The notes under the pieces were generated by a model. That model did not search any database. It saw only the letters and a list, made by a program, of their open reading frames with translations, and was not told the origin of the DNA. Of a stretch of 64,000 nt of DNA, positions 1-9,373 are shown in pieces. Location of the stretch: NCBI RefSeq assembly GCF_000970345.1, contig NZ_LAQU01000001.1, positions 248,001 to 312,000 of the forward strand. The letters are read 5' to 3'. Source of the DNA: Robbsia andropogonis (GTDB lineage Bacteria; Pseudomonadota; Gammaproteobacteria; Burkholderiales; Burkholderiaceae). The position numbers and the translations under genes were made by a program. Numbering within the stretch: position 1 is the stretch's first letter; each line of letters begins with the position of its first letter.

Positions 1-235
<235 letters not shown>

Positions 236-961
236 TCAGGTCGTCGTGTTGCGCTGCAGTAAGTGATAATGTACCGCACCCGCGACGCCTTGACGCGAGA
301 CTTCCCAGCCCTCTTCCTGCATCAAACCGGCCCATGCACGTGCCAGCGGGCTTTCCGGATCGAGCGTCAACGAGGCCGGCCCTTTTTTCTTCACAGGCAA
401 CGGTGCCAGCGGCACAGGCGCCTCCACGTAAATCAAACCTTGCGGCGCACAAACGCGCGACGCGGCGAGCAGCGCGGACGGCAATGCACCGCTGTCGAAA
501 GGCGGATCGAGAAATACCAGGTCGGCACTGCCCGGCGCCATGCTCGACAGCAGGCGTGCGCCATCGGCCTCCAGCACCTCGACGCCACGGGCTTCCAGCT
601 TATCCTTCACGGCGCGCAGTTGCGCGGCCACGCGAGGATGCCGCTCGATCAACCGTACCTGCGCCGCGCCGCGCGACGCGGCCTCGAAACCGAGCGCCCC
701 GCTGCCGGCGAAAACATCAATACAACGCCAACCGTTCAGGTCCTGCCCCAGCCAGTTGAAAAGGGTCTCCCGCACCCGATCGGGTGTCGGCCGCAGCCCC
801 TCGGCATCGATCACCGCCAGCGGCGTGCGCTTCCACATGCCGCCGATGATCCGTACCTGCTGTGCAACGCCGCGAGGCCGCGTCACCGCAGCGCCGCCGA
901 CTTTGGAGGCGGGGCTGCCAGCACGTGACGGCGTGGCGCCAAAAGAGGACGAACGAGGCAT
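236..961 (-). CDS. rsmD: 16S rRNA (guanine(966)-N2)-methyltransferase
   Basis: RsmD methylates G966 of 16S rRNA in the assembled 30S particle using S-adenosylmethionine. The 241-residue product carries the SAM-binding loop DVFAGSGALGFEAASRGA near residues 105-122 and the catalytic N-methyltransferase tetrapeptide DPPF (VFLDPPF) near residue 175. The family core starts at VRIIGGMWKRTPL; an RIIGG-[KR] opening is typical of RsmD. The frame is open further upstream to 1066, but that leader is arginine-rich and unlike the family, so the ATG at 961 is preferred. It precedes coaD in the same direction and is divergent from the acyl-CoA ligase gene at 1096. Confidence 0.93.
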   Translation of the reverse strand: MPRSSSFGATPSRAGSPASKVGGAAVTRPRGVAQQVRIIGGMWKRTPLAVIDAEGLRPTPDRVRETLFNWLGQDLNGWRCIDVFAGSGALGFEAASRGAAQVRLIERHPRVAAQLRAVKDKLEARGVEVLEADGARLLSSMAPGSADLVFLDPPFDSGALPSALLAASRVCAPQGLIYVEAPVPLAPLPVKKKGPASLTLDPESPLARAWAGLMQEEGWEVSRQGVAGAVHYHLLQRNTTT

Positions 962-1054
962 GACGGGAAATTCCGGTGAAAGCAAAACGCGATTATCGCA
1001 GGTTCGACGTCGCAAGGGCCGCTCCCGCCGCACGATTCCCGCAGCCGATTTCCC

Positions 1055-1060
1055 TATAAT
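1055..1060 (+). promoter_or_regulatory. Candidate -10 box of the ligase/thiolase unit
   Basis: A perfect TATAAT lies 35 bp before the ligase ATG in the divergent rsmD/ligase gap. No good -35 hexamer is visible at 16-18 bp, so this is a -10-only call. Confidence 0.4.
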
Positions 1061-1095
1061 GGGCAACTTCCCGTCACGCGAGATTGGTCACACCG

Positions 1096-2808
1096 ATGCA
1101 CTTCGCCACGCTGGATGCGCCGCTGGCCTATTGGGCCGATCAGTTTCCCAACCGCATTGCGCTGGACGATGGCACCCGGCAGTTAAGCTTTGCCGCTTTG
1201 CATCGCGCTGTCGAGGCACGTGCCGCCTACCTGCGCGATATCGACGCTCCGTGGCATGTATGGCTCGACGCGACGCTATGGCATGACGCCCCCACGACGG
1301 ACGACGCCGGACATGCCGCGGCACCGACGCGGCGGAAGGCCGGATATCCTGGCGACCTCGCCTCCGCAACCCTGTCAGGTCGTCATGACGATCCGATCGC
1401 GCGCTTGCGCGACTTTCTGGCAATCATCCATAGCGGCCGCGCGGCCGTCGTGGCCGACGACGACTGGCCCGATACCGTCAGGTCAGGCCTGGGCAATGCC
1501 CTCGCAGACACGCCGGCCGCGCCCCCTGCACCCGGTGGCTTGACACCTTTCTACGTCGGCTTCACGTCCGGCAGCACCGGTCTGCCTAAGGGGTTTCGCC
1601 GACATCACCTGTCGTGGACGGAAAGCCTGCGCACGGCGATCGCCGCGTTCGGGCCCGGCGCGCAGTCGCGTGTATTCTGCCCCGGACGCCTCTCTCACTC
1701 CTTGTTTCTGTTCGGTGCCTTGCAAGGCCTGTGGACCGGTGCCGGAGTGGTATTGCAACAACGATTTTCCGCGGCGCGGGCGTTCGAGACGCTACGCAGC
1801 GGCGAACACTGCGTGGTGGCGGTGCCAAGTCAGTTGGCGGTGATGCTCGACCTTACGGCGCGACGCACACTTGCACCGCTAACCGGTGTCACGCTCGTCA
1901 TGATAAGCGGCGCGCGCTGGATGCGCGAACGCACACCGGCACTGCGGGCGTGCTTTCCGAACGCGCGCATTGTCGAATTCTATGGCGCGTCGGAAACGAG
2001 CTTTGTCGCCTGGACCGATGCCGACGAGCACTTGCCCGACGCAGTGGTTGGACGACCGTTCGACAATGTCGAAGTGCGTATCCAGCCTCTGGACGCCACG
2101 CCCGGCGACGACGCGGAAGTGTCACATGCGGAGATCGATGGCACCGATCGCTTTGACCATGCGGCGTCCACCAACGCGACGGATGCAGTGCATGCCTTGC
2201 GTCCCGCCGAGGATATCGATCCCGACGCGCGATCGGAGCGATTGGATCGTGCGGGTCTTATCTTCGTGCGTAGTCCGATGCTCTTCAACGACTATGTCTA
2301 CGCCAATGCCGACGGCGCAGCGGATGAGACCGCCGCCATCCGGGAGCGCGACGCCGGGAAAGGCGACTGGCTGTCTGTCCGCGACGTCGGCTATCTCGAC
2401 AAGGCGGGTCGCCTTTGTCTGATCGGCCGGGCGAAACGGATGCTGGTGACGCAAGGGAAAAACCTCTTCCCGGAAGAGATCGAGAGCGTGCTGCGGGCGC
2501 ACCCGTGGATCGAGGAAGCGTCGGTGCATGGGGTCCACGACCCGATTCGAGGACGTGCACTGGTGGCGGCCATACGGTGGCGCGACATGCCGGCGGAATC
2601 GGACAAGCGTCCGGCACTCACGGAACTCTTCCATTGGTGCCGGGCGCGGCTCGAACCGTACAAGACCCCCCGCCGGTTTTTTGTTTTCGACGCCGAGACC
2701 CACTGGCCCAGCACGACCAGCGGCAAAACCGATCACCCAGCCGTGGCGGCGCTACTGGAGACGGCCTGCGCGCGCGATACAGGCCACGCGACGCTGCGAC
2801 CGCTCTAG
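1096..2808 (+). CDS. AMP-dependent acyl-CoA synthetase/ligase
   Basis: A class I adenylate-forming enzyme that would activate a carboxylic acid as acyl-AMP and then as a CoA thioester; the substrate cannot be told. Visible motifs in order: phosphate loop GFTSGSTGLPKG (about residue 153), the A5 motif EFYGASETSF (about 295), the hinge region DVGYLDKAGRLCLIGRAKRM (about 432) and the catalytic lysine in PSTTSGKTDHP (about 541). At 570 residues it has the usual length, but it carries a low-complexity acidic insert between about residues 325 and 385. The ATG at 1096 is chosen over an upstream TTG because homology begins there. The thiolase gene follows on the same strand, which suggests that the two act on the same acyl chain. 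Confidence 0.85.
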   Translation: MHFATLDAPLAYWADQFPNRIALDDGTRQLSFAALHRAVEARAAYLRDIDAPWHVWLDATLWHDAPTTDDAGHAAAPTRRKAGYPGDLASATLSGRHDDPIARLRDFLAIIHSGRAAVVADDDWPDTVRSGLGNALADTPAAPPAPGGLTPFYVGFTSGSTGLPKGFRRHHLSWTESLRTAIAAFGPGAQSRVFCPGRLSHSLFLFGALQGLWTGAGVVLQQRFSAARAFETLRSGEHCVVAVPSQLAVMLDLTARRTLAPLTGVTLVMISGARWMRERTPALRACFPNARIVEFYGASETSFVAWTDADEHLPDAVVGRPFDNVEVRIQPLDATPGDDAEVSHAEIDGTDRFDHAASTNATDAVHALRPAEDIDPDARSERLDRAGLIFVRSPMLFNDYVYANADGAADETAAIRERDAGKGDWLSVRDVGYLDKAGRLCLIGRAKRMLVTQGKNLFPEEIESVLRAHPWIEEASVHGVHDPIRGRALVAAIRWRDMPAESDKRPALTELFHWCRARLEPYKTPRRFFVFDAETHWPSTTSGKTDHPAVAALLETACARDTGHATLRPL

Positions 2809-2869
2809 ACAAGGCATGGACGAATCTTTCACCGATGCGCCAGCGGCCCCTTGCACGGAACGATACTTG

Positions 2870-4096
2870 ATGATGGCACATGATACTTCGGTCGTGATCG
2901 CGGGATGGGCACGCAGCGCGGTCGTCCCCGTGAATGGCGCCTTTTCGCGATTGACCCCGGATGCACTCGGTGCACCGGTCCTTCGCGCGGCGCTCGCACG
3001 AGCAGGAATCGACGGCGCGCAAGTGGACGCGGTGATTGCCGGTAACGCCTTGGCCGCCAACGGCAATCCGGCGCGCATGGTGGCGCTCGCCGCGGGTTTG
3101 CCGGACCGGTGCGCCGCCCTCTCGATCGACAGCCAGTGCTGTGCCGGCCTCGATGCCGTGACGATCGGCGCCAGCCTGATCGCGGCCGGCACCGCATCGA
3201 TCGTCATCGCGGGCGGGGTGGAGGCATGGAGCCGTGCGCCGATCCGCGCGCACCGCCCTCTCGGCCCCGCGAAAGCCGACGATCGTCCCATACCTTACGA
3301 TCGCCCCGCCTTCGCACCTGATCCGGCGCGCGATCCGGATTTATTCGCGGCGGCGGCCGAGTATGCACGATCGCGACAATGGACGCGCGCCGATCAGGAC
3401 CGATACGCCGTCGCGATGCATGCGCGCGCGGTCGCCCACGCCGACCTGAATGACGAAGAAATCGTCGCTGTCGCCGAGGTCGAGGCCGACCTTTATCCGC
3501 GTATCCTCGGCACGAATCATGCCGCCCGCATGCCCCTGGCGATGCGGGCGGACGGACGACCCGTTGCCTTGACGCCTGCGGATGCGGTGTACGCGCAAAG
3601 CCGCATCGCGGTGTCGCCCCGCGCGGACGGCGCGGCATTCGTCGTATTGACACGCGCCGATCGGCTTGCGCCTACCACGCTGCCACGCCTGGTATGGCGC
3701 GGCGGCATCTCGCTAGGCGGCGCGCCGGAACAGCCGATGCTCGCCGCGGGCCACGCCGCGCACGCGCTTCTGACGCGTCACGCGCTATCGGCTTGCGCAC
3801 TCCATACGATCGAGCTGCACGACGCGTTCGCCTCGCAAGCATTCGCCTTTGCCGAGCAGTTGGGTGTCGATCCGCTGCAATTGAACCGTCGCGGCGGCGG
3901 CATCGCACGCGGTCATCCGATTGGCGCATCGGGTGCGATCGCCCTGGTACGGGTGTTGGCGGATCTCCATCACACCGGCAAGGACGGAGACCTTGGACTG
4001 GCGGCGATCGCAGGCGCGGGTGGGCTGGGCGCGGCAGCCCTCGTCGCCCTACACAAGGATGCGACGCAGGCGGCGCCTCTCAGCCAATCTCGGTAA
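2870..4096 (+). CDS. Thiolase-family protein with atypical active site
   Basis: Thiolase fold protein of about 408 residues, by family an acyl-CoA C-acyltransferase. The nucleophile region reads DSQCCAGLDAV, with Cys at about residues 90-91, and the late histidine motif GIARGHPIGASGA is present at about 348. The NEAF-type motif is HDAFA (about 317), closer to the SCP2-thiolase version (HDCF), and the C-terminal CxG cysteine is replaced in AIAGAGGLG (about 381). Both places that usually supply the second catalytic cysteine therefore lack it, so thiolytic activity is uncertain. It lies downstream of the acyl-CoA ligase. An in-frame ATG at 2816 is also possible; the ATG at 2870 has a GGAA at reasonable spacing. 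The last 17 bp overlap the convergent nitroreductase. Confidence 0.8.
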   Translation: MMAHDTSVVIAGWARSAVVPVNGAFSRLTPDALGAPVLRAALARAGIDGAQVDAVIAGNALAANGNPARMVALAAGLPDRCAALSIDSQCCAGLDAVTIGASLIAAGTASIVIAGGVEAWSRAPIRAHRPLGPAKADDRPIPYDRPAFAPDPARDPDLFAAAAEYARSRQWTRADQDRYAVAMHARAVAHADLNDEEIVAVAEVEADLYPRILGTNHAARMPLAMRADGRPVALTPADAVYAQSRIAVSPRADGAAFVVLTRADRLAPTTLPRLVWRGGISLGGAPEQPMLAAGHAAHALLTRHALSACALHTIELHDAFASQAFAFAEQLGVDPLQLNRRGGGIARGHPIGASGAIALVRVLADLHHTGKDGDLGLAAIAGAGGLGAAALVALHKDATQAAPLSQSR

Positions 4097-4889
4097 AAAA
4101 GTCAGCGAGCGGCATGCGGGCGGTCCGGCATGCATTCACCGGCGCCGCCGGGTCGCGATACCCCAGCGCCATGCCGCACACCACGTGCCGACTATCGGTC
4201 AGGCCAAGCGACGCGCGGATCACGCGCGGAAAATGCGCCATTGCCCCAATCGCGCAACTGCCGAGGCCCTCGGCCTGCGCGGCAACCATCAAGCCGTGCA
4301 GCATCATGCCCAGGTCCATGTAACCGCCCGCGCCCAATCTCGAATCGATCGTCACCAGCAAGGCTACCGGCGCATCGAAGAACTGAAAATTCAGCGTGAA
4401 CTGCTTGGCACGGCCATCACTGTCGTCCCGCGCGACACCCAGGGCCTGATACAGTGCCTGCGCCGCCGCCACTTGCCTGCGTCGCAGCGTATGCGGCATC
4501 GGATTCGGGAAGTACCGATAGTCCTCCACCTCCTGTCGCCCCGCACGATGCGCCTCGCACAGCGCGGCACTGAGCCTCGCGCGCGCCGCGCCGCGTACGT
4601 GGATGATCTCGCCTGGCTGCAAGTTCGCGCCGCTCGGCGCTTGACGCGCCACACGCAGCAGATGCGCCAGCATGCCGTCAGGCAGTGGCGTCGACAGGAA
4701 CTGCCGCGTCGATCGGCGCGTGACCAAAGGATGATCGGCATCGATGGCAAACGCACCATCCGCGGCCGACAGATCGCACGGCGTCCGACTGTCATGCGTC
4801 TCGGGCGTAGAAATGGCGCGCATTCCGGTCGACAGGCTATCCGATGTTTCGAATGCCACGGCTGTCTGCATCACGCGACGTTCGGTCAT
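4080..4889 (-). CDS. Nitroreductase-family FMN oxidoreductase
   Basis: Predicted FMN-dependent NAD(P)H oxidoreductase of the nitroreductase fold, 269 residues, cytoplasmic. The FMN-phosphate/ribityl signature RRSTRQFLSTPLPDGMLAHL is seen at about residues 58-77, followed by ARQAPSGANLQPGEI, which is diagnostic of this fold. The C-terminal half has the family's LGSCAIGAMAHFPRVIRA segment and MALGYRDP near the end. Its start codon overlaps the stop of the preceding M16 peptidase gene by 4 bp (ATGA), suggesting translational coupling. The first 50 residues are variable and the start could lie at a later methionine. The physiological substrate cannot be deduced. Confidence 0.85.
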   Translation of the reverse strand: MTERRVMQTAVAFETSDSLSTGMRAISTPETHDSRTPCDLSAADGAFAIDADHPLVTRRSTRQFLSTPLPDGMLAHLLRVARQAPSGANLQPGEIIHVRGAARARLSAALCEAHRAGRQEVEDYRYFPNPMPHTLRRRQVAAAQALYQALGVARDDSDGRAKQFTLNFQFFDAPVALLVTIDSRLGAGGYMDLGMMLHGLMVAAQAEGLGSCAIGAMAHFPRVIRASLGLTDSRHVVCGMALGYRDPAAPVNACRTARMPLADFFTEIG

Positions 4890-6267
4890 ACGGCATCGGC
4901 CTCGGGTCGGCTGTCATGCGTCACTTCGTCGCTAGCGCCGACAACGACCCGTGCCTGTCGTGCGGGGTCGATCCAACGGGCAAAGGTCTCACGCGCCTGC
5001 GCATACGTGACGTTCCGTACCGCATCGACCCACGTCCGGATGCGATCCAACGGCAGGCCATCGAAGCCGATATCGGCGGCCTGTCGCAGCAGCTTTGCAT
5101 TCGAATCCAGCGCTAGATCTCGCCCCTCGATCATCTCGGTCCGCGTGCGCAGATACAAGTCCTGCAACATCGCCTGATCCGTCAGCGCGTCACCGACGAA
5201 CGCGACCAGCGTATCGCGAATCGCCTGCTCACAGCGGCGCGCCTGGTCCGCCCGCGTTTTTACGACAATGCGATGTTCGCCCACGCGCGACGCGTACAAG
5301 GTACTCGATACCTCATAAGCCAACCCGAGACGCTCGCGAACCATATCGTTCAGCATCCAGGAAAACATCCTGTTCGCGAGCATCAGCGGAAAATAGTCGG
5401 CGTGCGCGATACCCGGTGTCAAGGCACCGATCAACAGATGCGCCTGGCTGGCCGAGTGATTGATCCATTGCGCGCCCGCCCGTGCCGACGGACCTGGCGC
5501 GATGAGCAGATCCTTGAGCAGGGGATCGATCGCGGCACCTCGGCTACGGACGTGTTCGCCGTCCCGCGCGACGCATGGCGCATCCTCCGGCAAGGCCGGC
5601 GGCAACGCGCCCCCAGTTGCTCGGCCATCGCGCGGGCGTCGTCCATCGAGAGATCGCCGACGACCGTGATGACCGCCCGTTCACGGGTCAGATAGCGCCG
5701 ATGAAAAGCACGCAGGTCGGCCGTTTCAATATCCTCCAGACTCGCGACGTCGGGCAACCTTCCATAAGGGTGGTCGCCGTAGAGCGCCTGCGTCAGCCGC
5801 AAATTTGCCAACTGCTCAGGATCGATCAACTGCTCCTCGGCGGCGGCCAGCAAGCGCTCTCGCTCTCTGGCGATCGGCCGTGCCGCCCAAGACGGCACGG
5901 CCAGCATAGCGGTAAGTAATGTCACCGCGCGCCGCAACAGCACCGGATGCGATAACGCGCGCAATCCAACCGAGAGACGATCCGCCTGTGCATCGGCCGC
6001 TACCTTGGCGCCGATCATGTCGAATGCATGCTCGGCGACTTCCTCGCGCATCGCCGGTAATGTCTCCTCGACGAATGGCCCTGTCGCGCGGTAGGCTTTC
6101 TGGCCGGTCAACAGCACGCTTGCCAGCAGGTCGGCAAGGCCGGATTTGCCCGGCGGGTCGAATACGCTGCCTGCAGCGAAGTCGATGTTGATATCCACGA
6201 TCGGCACTTCGCGACGCGGCACGAAATACACCACGACGCCGCTCGCGCTGGTCCACTGTTCAATCAC
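4886..6267 (-). pseudogene. M16-family peptidase (non-catalytic partner), frameshifted
   Basis: Two overlapping reading frames together encode one M16 (pitrilysin/MPP-like) protein. The 5' part (6267 down to about 5615) starts MIEQWTSASGVVVYFVPRRE and ends in frame near MDDARAMAEQLG; the 3' part continues in the -1 frame from LPPALPEDAPC to the stop at 4886. Restoring one G in the run of five (complement of 5610-5614) joins the two parts smoothly (EQLGGALPPALPED). The protein lacks the HxxEH zinc motif, as expected for the second, non-catalytic member of an M16 pair. Its 5' end overlaps the stop of the HxxEH-bearing gene by 4 bp. It may be a sequencing error, phase variation or true decay; the downstream part is otherwise well preserved. 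Confidence 0.85.
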
Positions 6268-7787
6268 CCGCTCATCCTCCCGCCCGTCCGGGCAAGCGCC
6301 TGACCCGATTGTCTGATCGGCGATGCCGCCCCGTTAGTGGCATCGCCATCGCATTGCGCCGCAGCCGCCGCTCCGGCGTGTTGGGTAGCGCCCCCGGCAT
6401 GTGTCGGCGCAATCACTTCCACATGCTCGTCCGGCTCGTCCCCGGTATCCTCGTTGGCGGGCACAAGGAGCGCCACGGTCATGGTTTCCGGTCTGAAATA
6501 GCGCCGCGCCACCGACTGCACTTGCGCCGTGGTGACCGCCGCCAGTCGCGCATCGATCACACGCGCATCGTCGCCAAAACCGAGCATCGCCAGGCGCCCC
6601 ACTTCCTCGGCCTGCTCGAACACGGAATCAGCGCGGTAAAGTCGCGACGCCATCATTTGCATCCGGACCCGCCGTAGCGACGCTTCGTCGATACCATCCC
6701 GCGCGACCGCCGCCACGGCGTCGCACAGCGCACGCTCGACGCGCGCGGGCGAGACATCGGCGGCACAGACCGCGCCGATGGTGAACAATCCCGGTGCGCG
6801 CATCAGATAGTCGAACGAAGCCCACGCCTCGTCGGCAAGACGGCGCTTTCGTACCAAGGCCGTCTCCAGCACGCGCCCCCAATCCAGCAGTTCGGCCAGG
6901 ATCGCCAATGCAAACACATCCTCATCGAGTGCCGCCTGAGCCGGTGTGCCTCCGGGTTGCGCGCGATGCAGCCGAGGCGCCTTGAAACCAAGCGCCAACT
7001 GCGGCGTGGGCACGTACGCACGTACGGTCACGCGACGCGTGCCACCTTGTTCCGGCTCGTGTTGCGCGCGTCGCGTGGGCAAGGGCGCGCCGGTGTCCGA
7101 CGGAATGTCGCCGTAATGGTCCCGCGCCAGGGCCAAGACCTGATCGGGCGCGACGTCCCCGGCGATCACCAGCACCGCATTGTCAGGCCGATACCACTGC
7201 CGATACCACGCACGCGCATCGTCGGCGGTCATCGACTCCAGATCACTCATCCAACCGATGATCGGCCAGCGCTGCGGCGACGCATGGAATGCGGTTGCGT
7301 ACAATTGCTCGAACAATAAGCCACTGGGATCGTCGTCCGTGCTTTGCCGACGTTCCTCCATGATCACGCGGATTTCGCGGGCGAACTCGGCATCGTCGAT
7401 TGCCAGACGCGACATCCGCTCGGCCTCCAAGGACATGATAGCGCCGAGATGTCGAGCAGGCGCTTCCACCGTATAAGCGGTATAGTCCGTCCACGTCAGC
7501 GCATTGGCATACGCGCCGAGTGCCTGCATCTGCTTGTCGTATTCACCAGGCCCATATCGGTTCGTGCCATTGAACATCATATGTTCGAGGACATGGGCGA
7601 CGCCCGTGACCCCGCTGGTCTCATCGATGGAACCGGCGCGATACCACAGCGAATGCGCCACGACCGGCGCACGGTGATCTTCCAGCACGTAAACCGTCAG
7701 ACCATTGTCCAGACGATGCACGGACAGCGGCGCATCCGCGGCGACGGGCGTCACGGCGAGTTCGGCCAGTGCTGCGTCAAGATCCAT
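6264..7787 (-). CDS. M16-family zinc metallopeptidase
   Basis: Zinc-dependent peptidase of the M16 (pitrilysin) family, 507 residues. The inverted zinc motif HVLEHMMFNGT is at residues 65-69 (HxxEH), with the distal glutamate expected in the LGAIMSLEAERMSRL helix about 75 residues later. Two M16 repeats are recognisable (MEERRQSTDDDPSG and the C-terminal RxRRLADEAWASFDY segment). There is no clear export signal. The ATG at 7787 is chosen because an AGAGGT ribosome site precedes it; the frame is open further upstream. The C-terminal about 60 residues are alanine/glycine-rich and probably disordered. It overlaps the non-catalytic partner gene by 4 bp and is divergent from ftsY. Confidence 0.92.
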   Translation of the reverse strand: MDLDAALAELAVTPVAADAPLSVHRLDNGLTVYVLEDHRAPVVAHSLWYRAGSIDETSGVTGVAHVLEHMMFNGTNRYGPGEYDKQMQALGAYANALTWTDYTAYTVEAPARHLGAIMSLEAERMSRLAIDDAEFAREIRVIMEERRQSTDDDPSGLLFEQLYATAFHASPQRWPIIGWMSDLESMTADDARAWYRQWYRPDNAVLVIAGDVAPDQVLALARDHYGDIPSDTGAPLPTRRAQHEPEQGGTRRVTVRAYVPTPQLALGFKAPRLHRAQPGGTPAQAALDEDVFALAILAELLDWGRVLETALVRKRRLADEAWASFDYLMRAPGLFTIGAVCAADVSPARVERALCDAVAAVARDGIDEASLRRVRMQMMASRLYRADSVFEQAEEVGRLAMLGFGDDARVIDARLAAVTTAQVQSVARRYFRPETMTVALLVPANEDTGDEPDEHVEVIAPTHAGGATQHAGAAAAAQCDGDATNGAASPIRQSGQALARTGGRMSG

Positions 7788-7843
7788 CGTTACCTCTCTG
7801 TTAGAATACTGGGCGCTCGCGCGTTGCTTTCCGGATTTCACAA

Positions 7844-9289
7844 ATGTTCAGTTTTTTCAAACGCTTCGGCCGCTCGCAGGACAGCAAGGATAACGCGGAA
7901 CAGAAGCGCGATGATACGCCGCCACTGGCGCCAACGCAGCCTGCTCCCGCCGTGCCCGATGCGCAACGGTCGCCATCGGCACACGATCGCCCCCCCGTCG
8001 CGCCGTCTCCAGCGCAGCAGGCGCCTGCCATCGGACCGGCGCAACCTCACGACAGTACGTCAATCGCACCCGCGGGGGCGCCTTCCACGGCACCGATAAC
8101 GCAGCCCACCCAGGTCGCCGACGCGGCATCGACAGTGACACCGCCCGCGGCACCGGTGCCGTTCGGTGCCCCCGCCCCCGTTGCGGAACCTGCGCCGGCC
8201 GCCCCCTCGACGCCGGCGACTTCGTCTTCCTCGATTGCCAGCCGGCCTCCGGCCGCTCCCACGCCGATCGGTGGATCGGCTGTAGCGCCAACCGACGGCA
8301 TGGCCGCACCGGCGGCAACCCGCGCACGCGCGCCTGCACCAGCAGCCGACGCCTTTGAAATCGTACCGCCACCAGTGCCGGAACCGGCGGCGAAACAATC
8401 GTGGATGCGGCGTCTGCGAGGCGGCCTGTCGCGCACGTCCTCGAATCTGACCACGCTGTTTGTCGGTGTCAAGGTCGATGAGGCGCTTTTCGAGGAACTG
8501 GAAGACGCCCTGCTGCTCTCCGACGCCGGCGTAGAAGCCACGCAGTTCCTGATCAACGGCCTCCGTCAAAAAGTCCGCAACGACCGATTGACAGACGGCA
8601 CGCAAGTCAAGGCGGCATTGCGCGACTTGCTGGTGGATCTGCTCAAGCCCCTGGAACGCACCATTACCCTTGGCCGGGAACAGCCGATGGTGATGATGAT
8701 TGCAGGGGTGAACGGCGCGGGCAAGACCACCAGCATCGGCAAACTGGCCAAACATCTACAGCACTACGGACAATCCGTGCTGTTGGCAGCGGGCGATACG
8801 TTCCGCGCGGCGGCACGTGAGCAATTGGTGGTCTGGGGCCAGCGCAACAATGTCACCGTCATCGAGCAAGCCGGTGGCGACCCTGCCGCCGTTATTTTCG
8901 ATGCCGTCAACGCCGCGCGAGCACGCAAGATCGACATCGTGATGGCCGACACCGCGGGCCGGCTGCCAACCCAGTTGCACTTGATGGACGAACTGCGCAA
9001 GATCAAGCGCGTGACGGCAAAGGCGATGGACGGCGCACCACACGAGGTGCTGCTGGTACTGGATGCTAATACGGGACAGAACGGCTTGGCCCAGGTGAAG
9101 GCATTCGACGACGCGCTGGGATTGACCGGCCTGATCGTGACCAAGCTCGATGGCACCGCGAAGGGCGGCATCCTGGCTGCCATCGCCCGGCAACGCCCGG
9201 TACCGGTCTACTTCATCGGCGTTGGCGAATCAGTCGACGATTTACAGCCGTTCTCGGCCGTGGAATTCGCCGACGCGTTACTTGGCTGA
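7844..9289 (+). CDS. ftsY: Signal recognition particle receptor FtsY
   Basis: FtsY is the membrane-associated GTPase that docks SRP-ribosome complexes at the translocon. The NG domain occupies about residues 190-481: the N helical bundle begins at MRRLRGGLSRTSSNLTTLF, the P-loop GVNGAGKTTSIGKLAKHL is at about 287, then DTFRAAAREQL, DTAGRLPTQ and TKLDGTAKGG (G4/G5 region). The N-terminal about 180 residues form an A domain that is rich in Pro/Ala rather than strongly acidic. The FSFFKRF opening could be a membrane-binding amphipathic helix. Length (481) is typical for Burkholderia-type FtsY. It is divergent from the M16 peptidase gene, with a 56-bp gap holding TAGAAT at about 7804. Confidence 0.97.
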   Translation: MFSFFKRFGRSQDSKDNAEQKRDDTPPLAPTQPAPAVPDAQRSPSAHDRPPVAPSPAQQAPAIGPAQPHDSTSIAPAGAPSTAPITQPTQVADAASTVTPPAAPVPFGAPAPVAEPAPAAPSTPATSSSSIASRPPAAPTPIGGSAVAPTDGMAAPAATRARAPAPAADAFEIVPPPVPEPAAKQSWMRRLRGGLSRTSSNLTTLFVGVKVDEALFEELEDALLLSDAGVEATQFLINGLRQKVRNDRLTDGTQVKAALRDLLVDLLKPLERTITLGREQPMVMMIAGVNGAGKTTSIGKLAKHLQHYGQSVLLAAGDTFRAAAREQLVVWGQRNNVTVIEQAGGDPAAVIFDAVNAARARKIDIVMADTAGRLPTQLHLMDELRKIKRVTAKAMDGAPHEVLLVLDANTGQNGLAQVKAFDDALGLTGLIVTKLDGTAKGGILAAIARQRPVPVYFIGVGESVDDLQPFSAVEFADALLG

Positions 9290-9373
9290 CTGTCCTCTAC
9301 CGGGCAACGCGCGGCATCACGCCGCGCCGATCCCGTGCTGACGCGATCCAACCGCAACCACCAGCCGCCGCGC

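Noticed and set aside
7844-8372. Long minus-strand frames across the 5' part of ftsY
   Set aside because: Ala/Pro-rich coding DNA gives long antisense frames; the plus-strand ftsY frame has clear domains.
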